DNA from: Gammaproteobacteria bacterium
Lineage (GTDB): Bacteria > Pseudomonadota > Gammaproteobacteria > Arenicellales > Arenicellaceae
Assembly (NCBI GenBank): GCA_013002025.1
Contig: JABDKW010000022.1
Span: 1-49,555, forward strand
Length of the DNA stretch: 49,555 nt
Direction of reading: 5' to 3'
Shown: positions 34,715 to 42,889 of the stretch, piece after piece
How positions within the stretch are numbered: the stretch's first letter is position 1
Layout: every line of letters begins with the position of its first letter
Translations under genes and position numbers: made by a program
The notes under the pieces: model-generated
Told to the model about the DNA's origin: nothing
Database searches by the model: none
Seen by the model: the letters and a program-made list of their open reading frames with translations, nothing else

Positions 34715-37357
34715 CTAATACCCCAACAACGGCGGCGTCTCCGGGAAGTAGTGCTCCAAATCGCTGTCGCTCAATTGCAGTGGAGTAATAGCTTTAATCG
34801 CGTCGTCCAGGCTGCCGTTTGCGGGGCGTATCGACATGATCCGACCCTCGTCGCCTTGCAGCAGTGCGATACGTTGGCCGCTTGGGTCTACTGCGTAGGC
34901 ATTGGTGTCAAACGTCGCTACCAGCTTGCCAGATCGGGGCATAAAAATGCGTACCGCGTCTGAGCGGGTGATCACACGATTTTCCATTGGCAGAAACTGC
35001 GCATTTGGCGCACCAAAATTCCAGTGGTCCGGCAACGTTTGAATCAACTCGCCTGTCGCCGTATCCCAGATTCGCACCGCAAGTTTGCGGGTGCTGGAGC
35101 TGAAATCTGGGTAGTCGGTGGTGAGCAGTATGGCATCGTCCTGGCTGAACTGTACCGCCCCATACTCATGCTCATGCCCAGTCATCTGTAAGGCTTCGCC
35201 GGAGTTTAATTTCCAAAGATAAGCCGCTTTGTCCCTGGCACGAGTGGCAATTGTCGTGCCTGCGGGGTTGAACACCGCATGCACGGCATAGGTGTCGGCG
35301 TGTTGATTACTCCATGTCAGCTCGCCGCTCGGCAGGCGCCAGACATTAACGGTGCCGTCTTCGGCCGCCGACACCAGTTGCTGGCCATCGGCACTGAAGG
35401 CGGCCGAGGTCACTGCGGCACTATGCCCCTCCAAGGTGGTGATAAGTTGGCCGCTTTCCATACTCCAAAGCTCCAGATGATGATGGTCGCTCCACAGTAC
35501 CAGCGATCCGCCCCCTGGGTTGAGTCGGTGGCCCCTTAGCTCTCCAATGCGCGGTGCAAATCTATGCACCAGTTCTCCTGTTACACGTCGCCAGAGCCTG
35601 ACCGACGAGCCAGTTTGCAGGGCCAGTATTTGGTCGTCGGCCGTGAAAGACATGCGCCTTAATCTGGAGCTCGGGAGATCAATTTCGGTCACTAGTGCAC
35701 CGCTTTGCGCATCCCAGATCTGCAGGCGGGGCTTTTGCGCTCCATCGATGCTCGCCAGCCACTTTCCGTCATTACTGAAAGTGAGCTGCTTTAAGCGGCG
35801 CGTTGGTCCACGTAATTTTTGCTGGCTCGATTCGCCCGCCATAGCGACCAGGCCATGACCGTCTGCTGATTGAACGGTCAGGTACCTGCCTGTCGCATCA
35901 AACCGCATGGCGGTGATGGCTTGTTCAGTTTTAATCACTGCCGCGGCGTCGGAATCGAGATCTAGAATGCTGACTGCATCGCCAATACTGATGACGAGTT
36001 CACTGCTATTCGGCCTGAAGGCCGCCATTTCAATTTCGCTCTGGCCGCTCAGGTTGATGCCGCTTTGTTGCTCTAGGTCAACCAACCATAGTCCGGGCCG
36101 CTCAAAGCGAGCCAGCAGATAGCGACCGTTATCGCTAAACTCAAAGGCAATGATAGAGCCCGGCTGCTTGACCACCTCAATATCTTGCCGCCGTTTGGTG
36201 AGCGGCTCAGCTATGGTCACAGTGTTTTCATTGTGGGCAATCGCCACCTTTAATCCATCCCGGCTCCAGTTGAGTTGGCGCACGTTTTCCGCGCTAAGTT
36301 GTAACCAATCCAACAGCTGCGAGTTGTCTCGCTCGGTGTTGGCCGGCGCCTTGGCTTGTTCGACTGCGGATGCTTGCCCGCTGCGCCACCAAAGTTGCCG
36401 TGGGTGTGCGTAAAAGGCCTGCGTTAACAACGCTTGCGATGCCACCATCAGTCGGCGCTTGGTGTCTGCCCTACCTGAGATGGGCACTTCCAGTGACTGT
36501 TCGACCCAGCTTGATATTTTGCCCAGGGACAACGCCCGAGCCTTGATGGTGGCGTGATGAGCTAAAAGCATGCCCGCGCTCAGGCGGCCCTTGTCTAGTT
36601 CCGCCTGCGCCACATTAAGCGCAAAATTGGTTTGCTCAAACTCTCGTTTCAGGCTTTGTTGTTCAAACAGGAAGGCGGTGGCCGCGATGGCGACCGCGAC
36701 CAACAGCGTTCCCAGCGCTAATAATAATTTTTGCTTGCGCCGCCGTCGTTGGTCGCGCTGTTTCAAGTCATCGAAATTGACCCCCAATAACCCCGCTAAT
36801 AATTTAAGTTTGGCGTTGTCTTTACCATCACCTTCGGGGCGCACATCGGCGGCAATGGGCTCGGCGCGGGTGTTGGTGACTTCGCCCTGCGGCGACACCT
36901 CAAAGCGAATCGCTTGGGGGAAACATTCATCGTCGGCTGAGCCAGGCTGATCCGTGGCATTGGGTTCGCCATCCACAATGAGGCATAAAATGGAATCGGC
37001 CTTGCCGAGGCGTTTAAAGGTTTTGATTTCTTGGTTCACCCAGATGGACTTGGCCGCATTGGGGGAACAGATCACAATCAGGAATCGAGATTGTTGCAGG
37101 GCGGCCTCGATGTTAGAGCCGAGGTCCGCTGAAGTGGGTAGTTCTTCGCGGTCACGAAACACCGGGAACACGCGTTTGGGAATGGCCCCATCGCGCCCCA
37201 TCTGCCCGACCAGCTTTTTGGGTACCTTATAGCGTTCCAGGGATTTATGCAGCCAATCGCCCCACCCCTTATCTCGGTGGCTATAGCTGATAAAGGCCCA
37301 ATATTTGTTTGAATTATTCACCTTGATGTAGCCGCAATGTCCGCGAAGCTCACCCAC
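34715..37357 (-). CDS. TIR domain - transmembrane - WD40 repeat protein
   Basis: 880 residues from GTG 37357; GTG 37321 is an alternative start, neither with a clear ribosome-binding site. Residues 18-130 are a bacterial TIR domain: KYWAFISYSHRDKGW, VFPVFRDREELPTSADL, FLIVICSPNAAKSIWVNQEI with Glu110 at the place of the NAD-hydrolase glutamate. A basic linker (DLKQRDQRRRRKQK) leads to one membrane helix (about 211-231) and a helical segment. From about residue 330 to the end are WD40/propeller repeats, clearest in EGHSAAVTSAAFSADGQQLVSAAEDGTVNVW. The TIR domain would be cytoplasmic and the propeller periplasmic. TIR proteins can deplete NAD or make signalling nucleotides, often in phage defence; others act in development. 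No nuclease, cyclase or other defence gene is adjacent, so the role is open. Confidence 0.85.
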   Translation of the reverse strand: MGELRGHCGYIKVNNSNKYWAFISYSHRDKGWGDWLHKSLERYKVPKKLVGQMGRDGAIPKRVFPVFRDREELPTSADLGSNIEAALQQSRFLIVICSPNAAKSIWVNQEIKTFKRLGKADSILCLIVDGEPNATDQPGSADDECFPQAIRFEVSPQGEVTNTRAEPIAADVRPEGDGKDNAKLKLLAGLLGVNFDDLKQRDQRRRRKQKLLLALGTLLVAVAIAATAFLFEQQSLKREFEQTNFALNVAQAELDKGRLSAGMLLAHHATIKARALSLGKISSWVEQSLEVPISGRADTKRRLMVASQALLTQAFYAHPRQLWWRSGQASAVEQAKAPANTERDNSQLLDWLQLSAENVRQLNWSRDGLKVAIAHNENTVTIAEPLTKRRQDIEVVKQPGSIIAFEFSDNGRYLLARFERPGLWLVDLEQQSGINLSGQSEIEMAAFRPNSSELVISIGDAVSILDLDSDAAAVIKTEQAITAMRFDATGRYLTVQSADGHGLVAMAGESSQQKLRGPTRRLKQLTFSNDGKWLASIDGAQKPRLQIWDAQSGALVTEIDLPSSRLRRMSFTADDQILALQTGSSVRLWRRVTGELVHRFAPRIGELRGHRLNPGGGSLVLWSDHHHLELWSMESGQLITTLEGHSAAVTSAAFSADGQQLVSAAEDGTVNVWRLPSGELTWSNQHADTYAVHAVFNPAGTTIATRARDKAAYLWKLNSGEALQMTGHEHEYGAVQFSQDDAILLTTDYPDFSSSTRKLAVRIWDTATGELIQTLPDHWNFGAPNAQFLPMENRVITRSDAVRIFMPRSGKLVATFDTNAYAVDPSGQRIALLQGDEGRIMSIRPANGSLDDAIKAITPLQLSDSDLEHYFPETPPLLGY

Positions 37358-37481
37358 AGATCATAAACTAAGCAATGGCTGCAGGCGAATAGCATGCTGT
37401 CGCACAGCAGGTTTTAAGGCCGCCCCGAGTTTCGTTTGCTATGTTTATTGGTAGCGCGAAACATTTCCCGAGGTAGATCAC

Positions 37482-38309
37482 ATGCAGCAGCTCAAGGTAT
37501 CAATATTGAAGTTGTGCCTGCTGATCGTAATTAGCCCTCTGTGGGCGGCGCAGGAAAGCGATGAATATCCGGGAGACGAGCGCTACACAGAAAAAGTGCA
37601 GGGCCTGCTGCGTGATGTGCGCAATGATGCAATGGACTTCCCATGGCACAACGACCGCAAGAATGTCACCAAACGGGAGGTGGCGCGAGAACTGGCCGAG
37701 CGGCATTTTACAGGCCTCAACCCCGATATGCAGCAGACTAACGCTCGCTGGCTGCGATGCCCCAATCTCACCAAAGCGGCGCTGGAGGCGGCGATATTGG
37801 ATGCCATGACTAATCCGCGCGGGTTTCCATCGGCCGATGGTTGGCGCGATTGGCGCGGCCATCACAAAGGCACCTGGTACGACACTAATCAGAAGTTCTG
37901 GGATGAAGCAAAATGGAATGCACCCACTCGCGAACCGACCCAAGTAGCAGGTGACAACGATGCCGCCGGCAACCCGCGAATCTACGACCATCAGAAGGTG
38001 CACTGGCCGGGCCGTAAAGTTGGGCGCTACGGCTGGAATCAGTCACACCCGGAAGTGAATTACATCTGGGGCTGGGACCCCAAAGAAAGTGGCAATGAGA
38101 ACGGCTGCATCGGCACGCATGTGGGCTTCCCGTTCGCCCGCGGCGACTGCAAATTCATTGTCTGGATCACCCCCAAAGCGATTTTCCTGGAAGGCATTAA
38201 CACCGGCCAGCGCCGCACCGAAACGCTCAACGGCAACCAGGTAAGAGGCTACCCGAAAACCAGCACCGCGCTTGCTGGCGGGCGTGGGCAGTGGTTGGTT
38301 GAGCGTTAG
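37482..38309 (+). CDS. Unknown secreted tryptophan-rich protein
   Basis: 275 residues, ATG at 37482 preceded by GAGGTAG at good spacing. The N-terminus (LKLCLLIVISPLWA, cleavage before AQES) is a signal peptide. The mature protein is rich in Trp, Asn, Asp and Gly, with many short motifs: DFPWHNDRK, GWRDWRGHHKGTWYDTNQKFWDEAKW, KVHWPGRKVGRYGWNQ, NYIWGWDPKE and GNENGCIGTHVGFPFARGDCKFIVW, whose two cysteines may pair. I do not recognise a family. It is divergent from the TIR-WD40 gene with a 124-base spacer, so the two could be co-regulated. The protein is likely periplasmic or extracellular; a catalytic role is possible but not shown. Confidence 0.65.
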   Translation: MQQLKVSILKLCLLIVISPLWAAQESDEYPGDERYTEKVQGLLRDVRNDAMDFPWHNDRKNVTKREVARELAERHFTGLNPDMQQTNARWLRCPNLTKAALEAAILDAMTNPRGFPSADGWRDWRGHHKGTWYDTNQKFWDEAKWNAPTREPTQVAGDNDAAGNPRIYDHQKVHWPGRKVGRYGWNQSHPEVNYIWGWDPKESGNENGCIGTHVGFPFARGDCKFIVWITPKAIFLEGINTGQRRTETLNGNQVRGYPKTSTALAGGRGQWLVER

Positions 38310-38381
38310 GGGAGGGGTCGAGGGAAGGCCTCGACATGCCAAAATTTAAATTGCTGCAGAGAGCGAAACCATCACGATGGT

Positions 38382-38411
38382 TGTCATCGCGAGCCGAACG
38401 CGAAGCAATCT
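38382..38411. repeat. Second copy of the CATTGCGAG-type dispersed repeat
   Basis: TGTCATCGCGAGCCGAACG followed by CGAAGCAATCT, the same family as the element at 32591-32623 with one base changed in the left arm and a different centre. A short hairpin CCATC/GATGG (38369-38380) precedes it. The rest of the 38310-38651 spacer has no gene; its right half is very AT-rich and holds the promoter described next. Confidence 0.55.
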
Positions 38412-38572
38412 ACTGAACTCCCCCAAAACTTGTCATGGCGATTGCGGCCTGGACCTCTATACCCCCCTGTGGGGTGTGCCACTGAGTAGCCCCGGATCGC
38501 ACTGAAATCGACCAAATTGCCTCAAATAATGATAATAAAGCTTAAATAGAGCGATTTAATAGTAAATAATGC

Positions 38573-38604
38573 TTGAAATATTAGCCTAAATGATAATAAT
38601 GATA
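38573..38604 (+). promoter_or_regulatory. Predicted H-NOX operon promoter with 15-base word ATGATAATAATGATA
   Basis: TTGAAA (38573-38578), a 16-base spacer and AATAAT (38595-38600, 5/6) form a plausible sigma-70 promoter. The 15-base word ATGATAATAATGATA occupies 38590-38604 and so covers the -10 box. The same word is found, in the other orientation, at 49140-49154 and 49356-49370. A shorter relative, ATGATAATAA, occurs at 38529-38538. A protein bound there would block or change RNA polymerase binding. Confidence 0.5.
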
Positions 38605-38651
38605 TTTATATTAAATTTGATAATTATTTGGTTCGCCTTGGAATTAGCTCT

Positions 38652-39275
38652 ATGAAAGATAAAGAATATTACTCCACCATTGAAGCGGCGAAGTTGCTGG
38701 GCGTCTCGGTGCGTACCGTGCAGTTGTGGGTTGAAAGTGGCGCGTTGGAGGCGTGGAAAACCGCCGGCGGCCATCGTCGCATCGTGGCGTCATCGGTTGA
38801 TGACTACATTAAAGCGCATCAAGCTACTGCTGGCGGGTCAACAAAAACCGGCCGTAAAAGTTTACTGATTGTTGAGGATAACCCGACGGTATCAAAGTTT
38901 TATGAGGCTGCGATCAAGTCCTGGGGCTTGCCGCTGGACGTTGTTATCTCGCACGATGGATTTGCAGGATTGGTGGCCATCGGCCAGCAAAAACCTGATT
39001 TGCTGATAGCGGATATTTATATGCCCGGCATGGATGGACTGCAGATGATTCAATCTCTATATAAGTCTGATTTGATGAGCGCGGAGCAGATCATTGTGAT
39101 CAGCGGCTTATCGGAAGAGAGCATTGCCGAGCGCGGTGGAATCCCGGAAGGTGTCGAATTTTTCAAAAAGCCGGTGGATGTTGCAAAGCTTAAAAGTTTG
39201 GTGCTCGACAAATTATCACTCGAGGCCGCAGATGCAAGCTCACAACCCCAAAAAATCACCGGAGAGCAGGCATGA
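38652..39275 (+). CDS. HTH (MerR/excisionase-like) - receiver regulator, inverted domain order
   Basis: 207 residues from the ATG at 38652, behind TTGGA. The first about 55 residues are a winged-helix DNA-binding domain of the MerR/excisionase type: YYSTIEAAKLLGVSVRTVQLWVESGALEAWKTAGGHRRI. After a flexible linker comes a CheY-like receiver (SLLIVEDNPTVSKFY, phosphoacceptor Asp121 in LIADIYMPGMDG, and FFKKPVD lysine). Classical regulators have the receiver first; this order is unusual. It is encoded directly before the H-NOX gene (ATGA overlap) and one gene before a hybrid kinase with an HPt domain, so it is the likely last acceptor of that phosphorelay. Probable DNA target: the 15-base word at its own promoter (inferred). 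Confidence 0.85.
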   Translation: MKDKEYYSTIEAAKLLGVSVRTVQLWVESGALEAWKTAGGHRRIVASSVDDYIKAHQATAGGSTKTGRKSLLIVEDNPTVSKFYEAAIKSWGLPLDVVISHDGFAGLVAIGQQKPDLLIADIYMPGMDGLQMIQSLYKSDLMSAEQIIVISGLSEESIAERGGIPEGVEFFKKPVDVAKLKSLVLDKLSLEAADASSQPQKITGEQA

Positions 39276-39808
39276 AAGGCATCATTCTGACGGAATTCGT
39301 GGAATTTCTGGAGCAAACGGTGGGTGAAAATACCGCCCAGAAAATTATCGACGATAGCCAGGTGGCGTCGGAGGGCGCCTACTCCAGAGTCGGCCAATAC
39401 GACTACCATGAACTGATCCAGCTGTTGACGCAGTCGGTTGCCGAAACTGAGCAGCAGGCCGAAGTGCTGCTGCAAGGCTTCGCGGATCATATGTTCAAGG
39501 TTTTCAAGCGCGACTACCAGGTGTTTTTCGAGGGCACAGACAACGCGATCTCAATGTTGATACAAATTGATAACCACATTCATGTTGAGGTGCAGAAACT
39601 GTACCCTGACGCGGAGCTGCCTAAGTTTGATTACACGCTGCAAGGCAGTCAACTTACCCTGCGCTATCAGTCGCCGCGACCGTTTGCGCAGGTGGCTTAC
39701 GCACTGGTGGGGGCCTGTCTTAAATATTTCGGTGATAAGGAAAAATTGATTTCCAGTGAGTTATCACAAGACCTGAAATCCGCCACGTTTGTGGTGGCGA
39801 CCGCGTAA
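39272..39808 (+). CDS. hnoX: H-NOX heme nitric-oxide sensor protein
   Basis: 178 residues, the usual size of a stand-alone H-NOX. The heme-binding hallmarks are present: HIHVEVQKLYPDAELP with the proximal histidine (His104, or His102), and the YxSxR motif that holds the heme propionates as YQSPR (Tyr132, Ser134, Arg136). Five residues after the arginine, where the oxygen-binding Thermoanaerobacter protein has its distal tyrosine, this protein has Val141, which predicts a sensor selective for NO over oxygen. In other proteobacteria such proteins inhibit or steer an associated histidine kinase in response to NO and change biofilm formation. The ATG overlaps the stop of the regulator gene; the kinase gene starts 37 bases after its stop. 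Confidence 0.93.
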   Translation: MKGIILTEFVEFLEQTVGENTAQKIIDDSQVASEGAYSRVGQYDYHELIQLLTQSVAETEQQAEVLLQGFADHMFKVFKRDYQVFFEGTDNAISMLIQIDNHIHVEVQKLYPDAELPKFDYTLQGSQLTLRYQSPRPFAQVAYALVGACLKYFGDKEKLISSELSQDLKSATFVVATA

Positions 39809-39845
39809 CCGCGGCCTGCACTATTCCCTGTTGCGGTAATACAGC

Positions 39846-41585
39846 ATGAGTGATGACCTGAAACAACAGCTGGCGCTGGCAAATGCACGGGCTGAACGCC
39901 TTAAAAAAGCGCGCCATGAGGCTGAAAAATTACTCGAAGAGAAGTCGCGTGAATTATTTGCGGCAAATCAGCAGTTGGAAGAAATCCAGCAGAACCTGCA
40001 GCAGGACATTCAACAGGCAACTTATGAACTGGAGGTAACCAATGCCCGATTGCAGAGTGCGTTGGACGGCAAGTCGGCATTCCTCGGGCAGATGAGCCAT
40101 GAAGTCCGTACGCCGCTGAACGCAATCATCGGCTTATCAGAAATATTGCTGGGCACCAGGCTGGATGAAGCGCAACACGATTACATGAGCACCATCAATA
40201 ACGGTGCCAAGTCGATGATCGTGTTGATCGACGATTTGCTCGACATCACCAAGATCGAAGCGGGGCGCGTGGATATCTGCCCGGAACCGGTCGACGTCCA
40301 TGACCTGCTGCGCAACATAAATGGCATGTTTGAGCTTTCCGCGAAACAGAAAGATCTGCAGCTAGATCTGCAGATCGACAACACAGTGCCGGGCACGATC
40401 AGTATCGACGTCGGTCGCTACACTCAGATCATCAACAACCTGATTTCAAACGCCATAAAGAACACGCCCCAGGGTCGGGTTTTTGTGCAGGTGGGTTTCA
40501 GGGCCAGTGCCGATGATGACGGAGGTGTACTGATCACTAAGGTTGTGGATACCGGTATCGGTATTGAAGCAACCCAGCTGGAGCGCATCTTTGGCGCCTA
40601 TGAGCAGATCGGTCGGCCCGGTCAGGGTGCCGGCCTGGGTTTATCGATATGTCGACAACTTTGCGAATTGATGAATGGCGAAATCAGCTGCGAAAGCATA
40701 CCCGGCCGGGGCAGTATTTTCAGCGTGAAACTGCCAGTACGGACCTCGACCTCGCGGGATCTGCAAGCCAGCACCGAGGCGACAGCGTCCTTGCCGTCAT
40801 TGCCACCATTGAGAATCCTGGTTGCGGAAGATAATCCGACCAACCAGAAAGTGCTGACTGCGCAACTGGCACAATTGGGGCAGACCCCGGACATGGTCGA
40901 AAACGGTGCCGAGGCCATGGAAAAAATTGCGCAAAGCGAATACGACGTGGTGATACTTGATATACAGATGCCGGTCATGACCGGGGAAGAGACTTTGCAG
41001 GCTATCCGGGATTCAGCCCCATCAATCTCAACGCACTATTGCATCGCCCTGACCGCTTCCACTTACCAGAACCAGGAAGCGCGCTTACTGCGCCTTGGCT
41101 TTGACGCGTTCCTGAGCAAGCCACTGGACCTTCAAGTATTGGCGGAGGCGCTCATGAATGTGCCCGAGAGCCTGTCTATGTCACTGGCGGAGGAAAGCTC
41201 GTTTATCGATTGGGATAATGTGGTGGAAACGCTGGAAGAAGGGGCGTTTGATTTTACCTACCTGAAAACCCAGTTCGGCGAAGCGCATCGTGCGATTTTC
41301 GCTGAGATTGCGCCGTCTTTTCTACAGCACAGCTACCGCGAACTTGAGCAATTGATAGCACACGCACAAGCAAGTGAAATTGAAAAAATAAGCGCCAGGA
41401 GTCACTCGATTAAGGGCGCTGCCAGCAGTCTCGGATTGAACGATCTGGCAAATATCCTGCTGCGCATTGAAAACAAACCGGCAGCAGAGGATGTGGTCGC
41501 CAAAGTGACCGAAGTAAAAATATATATGGATCAATTGAAACCCATCATGGAGCGAGAGCTGGCGCAGTGCGTGAGTGAAGGTTGA
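39846..41585 (+). CDS. Soluble hybrid histidine kinase with receiver and HPt domains (H-NOX-associated)
   Basis: 579 residues, no membrane helix. Residues 1-75 are a coiled coil (heptads in LANARAERLKKARHEAEKLLEEKS). The HisKA domain has FLGQMSHEVRTPLNAIIGLSE (His85). The ATPase domain has NNLISNAIKNTPQG, DTGIGI and GAGLGLSICRQL. A receiver follows with Asp372 in VVILDIQMPVMTG and lysine in FLSKPLD, then an HPt domain with His520 in SHSIKGAASSLG. All four phosphotransfer steps (His85, Asp372, His520, then the receiver of the 38652 regulator) can thus be read from one operon. Lack of a membrane sensor and its position next to the H-NOX gene argue for direct control by that protein. Confidence 0.9.
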   Translation: MSDDLKQQLALANARAERLKKARHEAEKLLEEKSRELFAANQQLEEIQQNLQQDIQQATYELEVTNARLQSALDGKSAFLGQMSHEVRTPLNAIIGLSEILLGTRLDEAQHDYMSTINNGAKSMIVLIDDLLDITKIEAGRVDICPEPVDVHDLLRNINGMFELSAKQKDLQLDLQIDNTVPGTISIDVGRYTQIINNLISNAIKNTPQGRVFVQVGFRASADDDGGVLITKVVDTGIGIEATQLERIFGAYEQIGRPGQGAGLGLSICRQLCELMNGEISCESIPGRGSIFSVKLPVRTSTSRDLQASTEATASLPSLPPLRILVAEDNPTNQKVLTAQLAQLGQTPDMVENGAEAMEKIAQSEYDVVILDIQMPVMTGEETLQAIRDSAPSISTHYCIALTASTYQNQEARLLRLGFDAFLSKPLDLQVLAEALMNVPESLSMSLAEESSFIDWDNVVETLEEGAFDFTYLKTQFGEAHRAIFAEIAPSFLQHSYRELEQLIAHAQASEIEKISARSHSIKGAASSLGLNDLANILLRIENKPAAEDVVAKVTEVKIYMDQLKPIMERELAQCVSEG

Positions 41586-41590
41586 CAACG

Positions 41591-42889
41591 ATGATCACTG
41601 CGCTTAAACAACGGTTGCTGAGCACCGAGAACCGCTTCTTGCGAAATCTCGGTTGGCTGGGTGCCAGTGAAGTTTTTGTGCGCACCACGCGCCTGATAAC
41701 TGCAATCGTGCTGGCTCGCGTCATGGACCCGCTGATCTTTGGCGTGGCCGCGCTGGTGCTGACCATTAATGAATTGATTCGCGTTTTCAGTCGTAATGGA
41801 ATCGGCGCGAAGATTGTGCAGTGCGCCGATGCCGAGCTGGATAGCATTACCAACACTGCCTATCGGCTCAATTTCATATTCTGTTTCGCTTTGTTCGTTG
41901 TGCAATGCCTGGTGGCGTACCCACTCGCAGCTTTTTACCATACGCCGCAACTGGTGCCGATGCTGCAGGTGCTGGCGATCACTTACCTGCTGATGCCATA
42001 CGGTATGGTGCAGGCCGCGCTGGTGCAGCGCCAGCAGCGGCTTAAAACGGTGGCGTTTATCGATGGCGCACAAGTCGGTATCGACAATGTGATCACTACT
42101 GTGTTTGCCCTGATGGGCATGGGCGCATGGGCCATTGTGTTGCCAAAATTCCTGACCTCGCCTATCTGGGTGTTCGGCTATCGCCGGGCCTTTGCCTGGC
42201 AACCCACCGGCAGGATGCGCAGCTTTGCGTTATGGCAAGATGTGCTGAAGTTCGGCCGTTACTTTCTCAGCATTGAGCTGCTTAAAACCGCGCGATTGAA
42301 TCTTGATAACATGATTATCGGTCGCTTGCTGGGCATGGAAGCGCTCGGTCTCTACTATTTTGCCCGCAACGCCGGGCTTGGTTTCAGCCTGACGCTGATC
42401 AACGCTATCAACTCGGCCCTGTACCCGAGCCTGTGTGAAGTGAAGGACAATGCCGTTGCGTTGCGCGCCCGCTTTGTCCGCAACCTGCGCCAGATCGGCC
42501 TGGTGGCCGTACCACTGATATCACTGCAGGCTGGCCTGGCGTTTATCTATGTGCCGCTGGTGTTTGGCGAGCAATGGATCAGTGCAGTGCCGATTTTAAC
42601 GCTGCTATGTCTGTCGGCATTACCCCGGCCACTGGCAGAAGGCGCCTCTGCGCTGACCCTGGCCACCGGACGCATCAACATCGACTTGCGATGGAACCTA
42701 TTGTTCACCGCAATATTTATTGCCACCGTCTTGGTGGCTGCAACCATCAGTTTGTTCGCAGTGGCCGCCACGATACTGGTTATTTACATCATCAGCCATC
42801 CGTTGTACCTGATTTACGTATGGCGCGTAGTGTTTAAGCAGCCTGCCATTAACCTCCAACCAGAGATACCCGCTTATGCCAGCAATTAA
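41591..42889 (+). CDS. Polysaccharide flippase (Wzx/oligosaccharide flippase family)
   Basis: 432 residues from the ATG at 41591, which has GAAGG nine bases upstream; a TTG at 41582 overlapping the kinase stop is an alternative. About twelve hydrophobic helices. The N-terminal VFVRTTRLITAIVLARVMDPLIFGVAAL and the middle LDNMIIGRLLGMEALGLYYFARN are typical of the flippase family close to the lipopolysaccharide biosynthesis proteins WzxC/TuaB. It moves lipid-linked oligosaccharide units across the inner membrane. Only five bases separate it from the H-NOX-associated kinase gene, which places EPS export in the signalling operon. It overlaps the next glycosyltransferase gene by 14 bases. Confidence 0.9.
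   Translation: MITALKQRLLSTENRFLRNLGWLGASEVFVRTTRLITAIVLARVMDPLIFGVAALVLTINELIRVFSRNGIGAKIVQCADAELDSITNTAYRLNFIFCFALFVVQCLVAYPLAAFYHTPQLVPMLQVLAITYLLMPYGMVQAALVQRQQRLKTVAFIDGAQVGIDNVITTVFALMGMGAWAIVLPKFLTSPIWVFGYRRAFAWQPTGRMRSFALWQDVLKFGRYFLSIELLKTARLNLDNMIIGRLLGMEALGLYYFARNAGLGFSLTLINAINSALYPSLCEVKDNAVALRARFVRNLRQIGLVAVPLISLQAGLAFIYVPLVFGEQWISAVPILTLLCLSALPRPLAEGASALTLATGRINIDLRWNLLFTAIFIATVLVAATISLFAVAATILVIYIISHPLYLIYVWRVVFKQPAINLQPEIPAYASN

Noticed and set aside
41531-42202. 223-codon minus-strand ORF over the flippase start
   Set aside because: His/Gln-rich composition typical of an antisense frame of a membrane protein; the flippase on the other strand is convincing.
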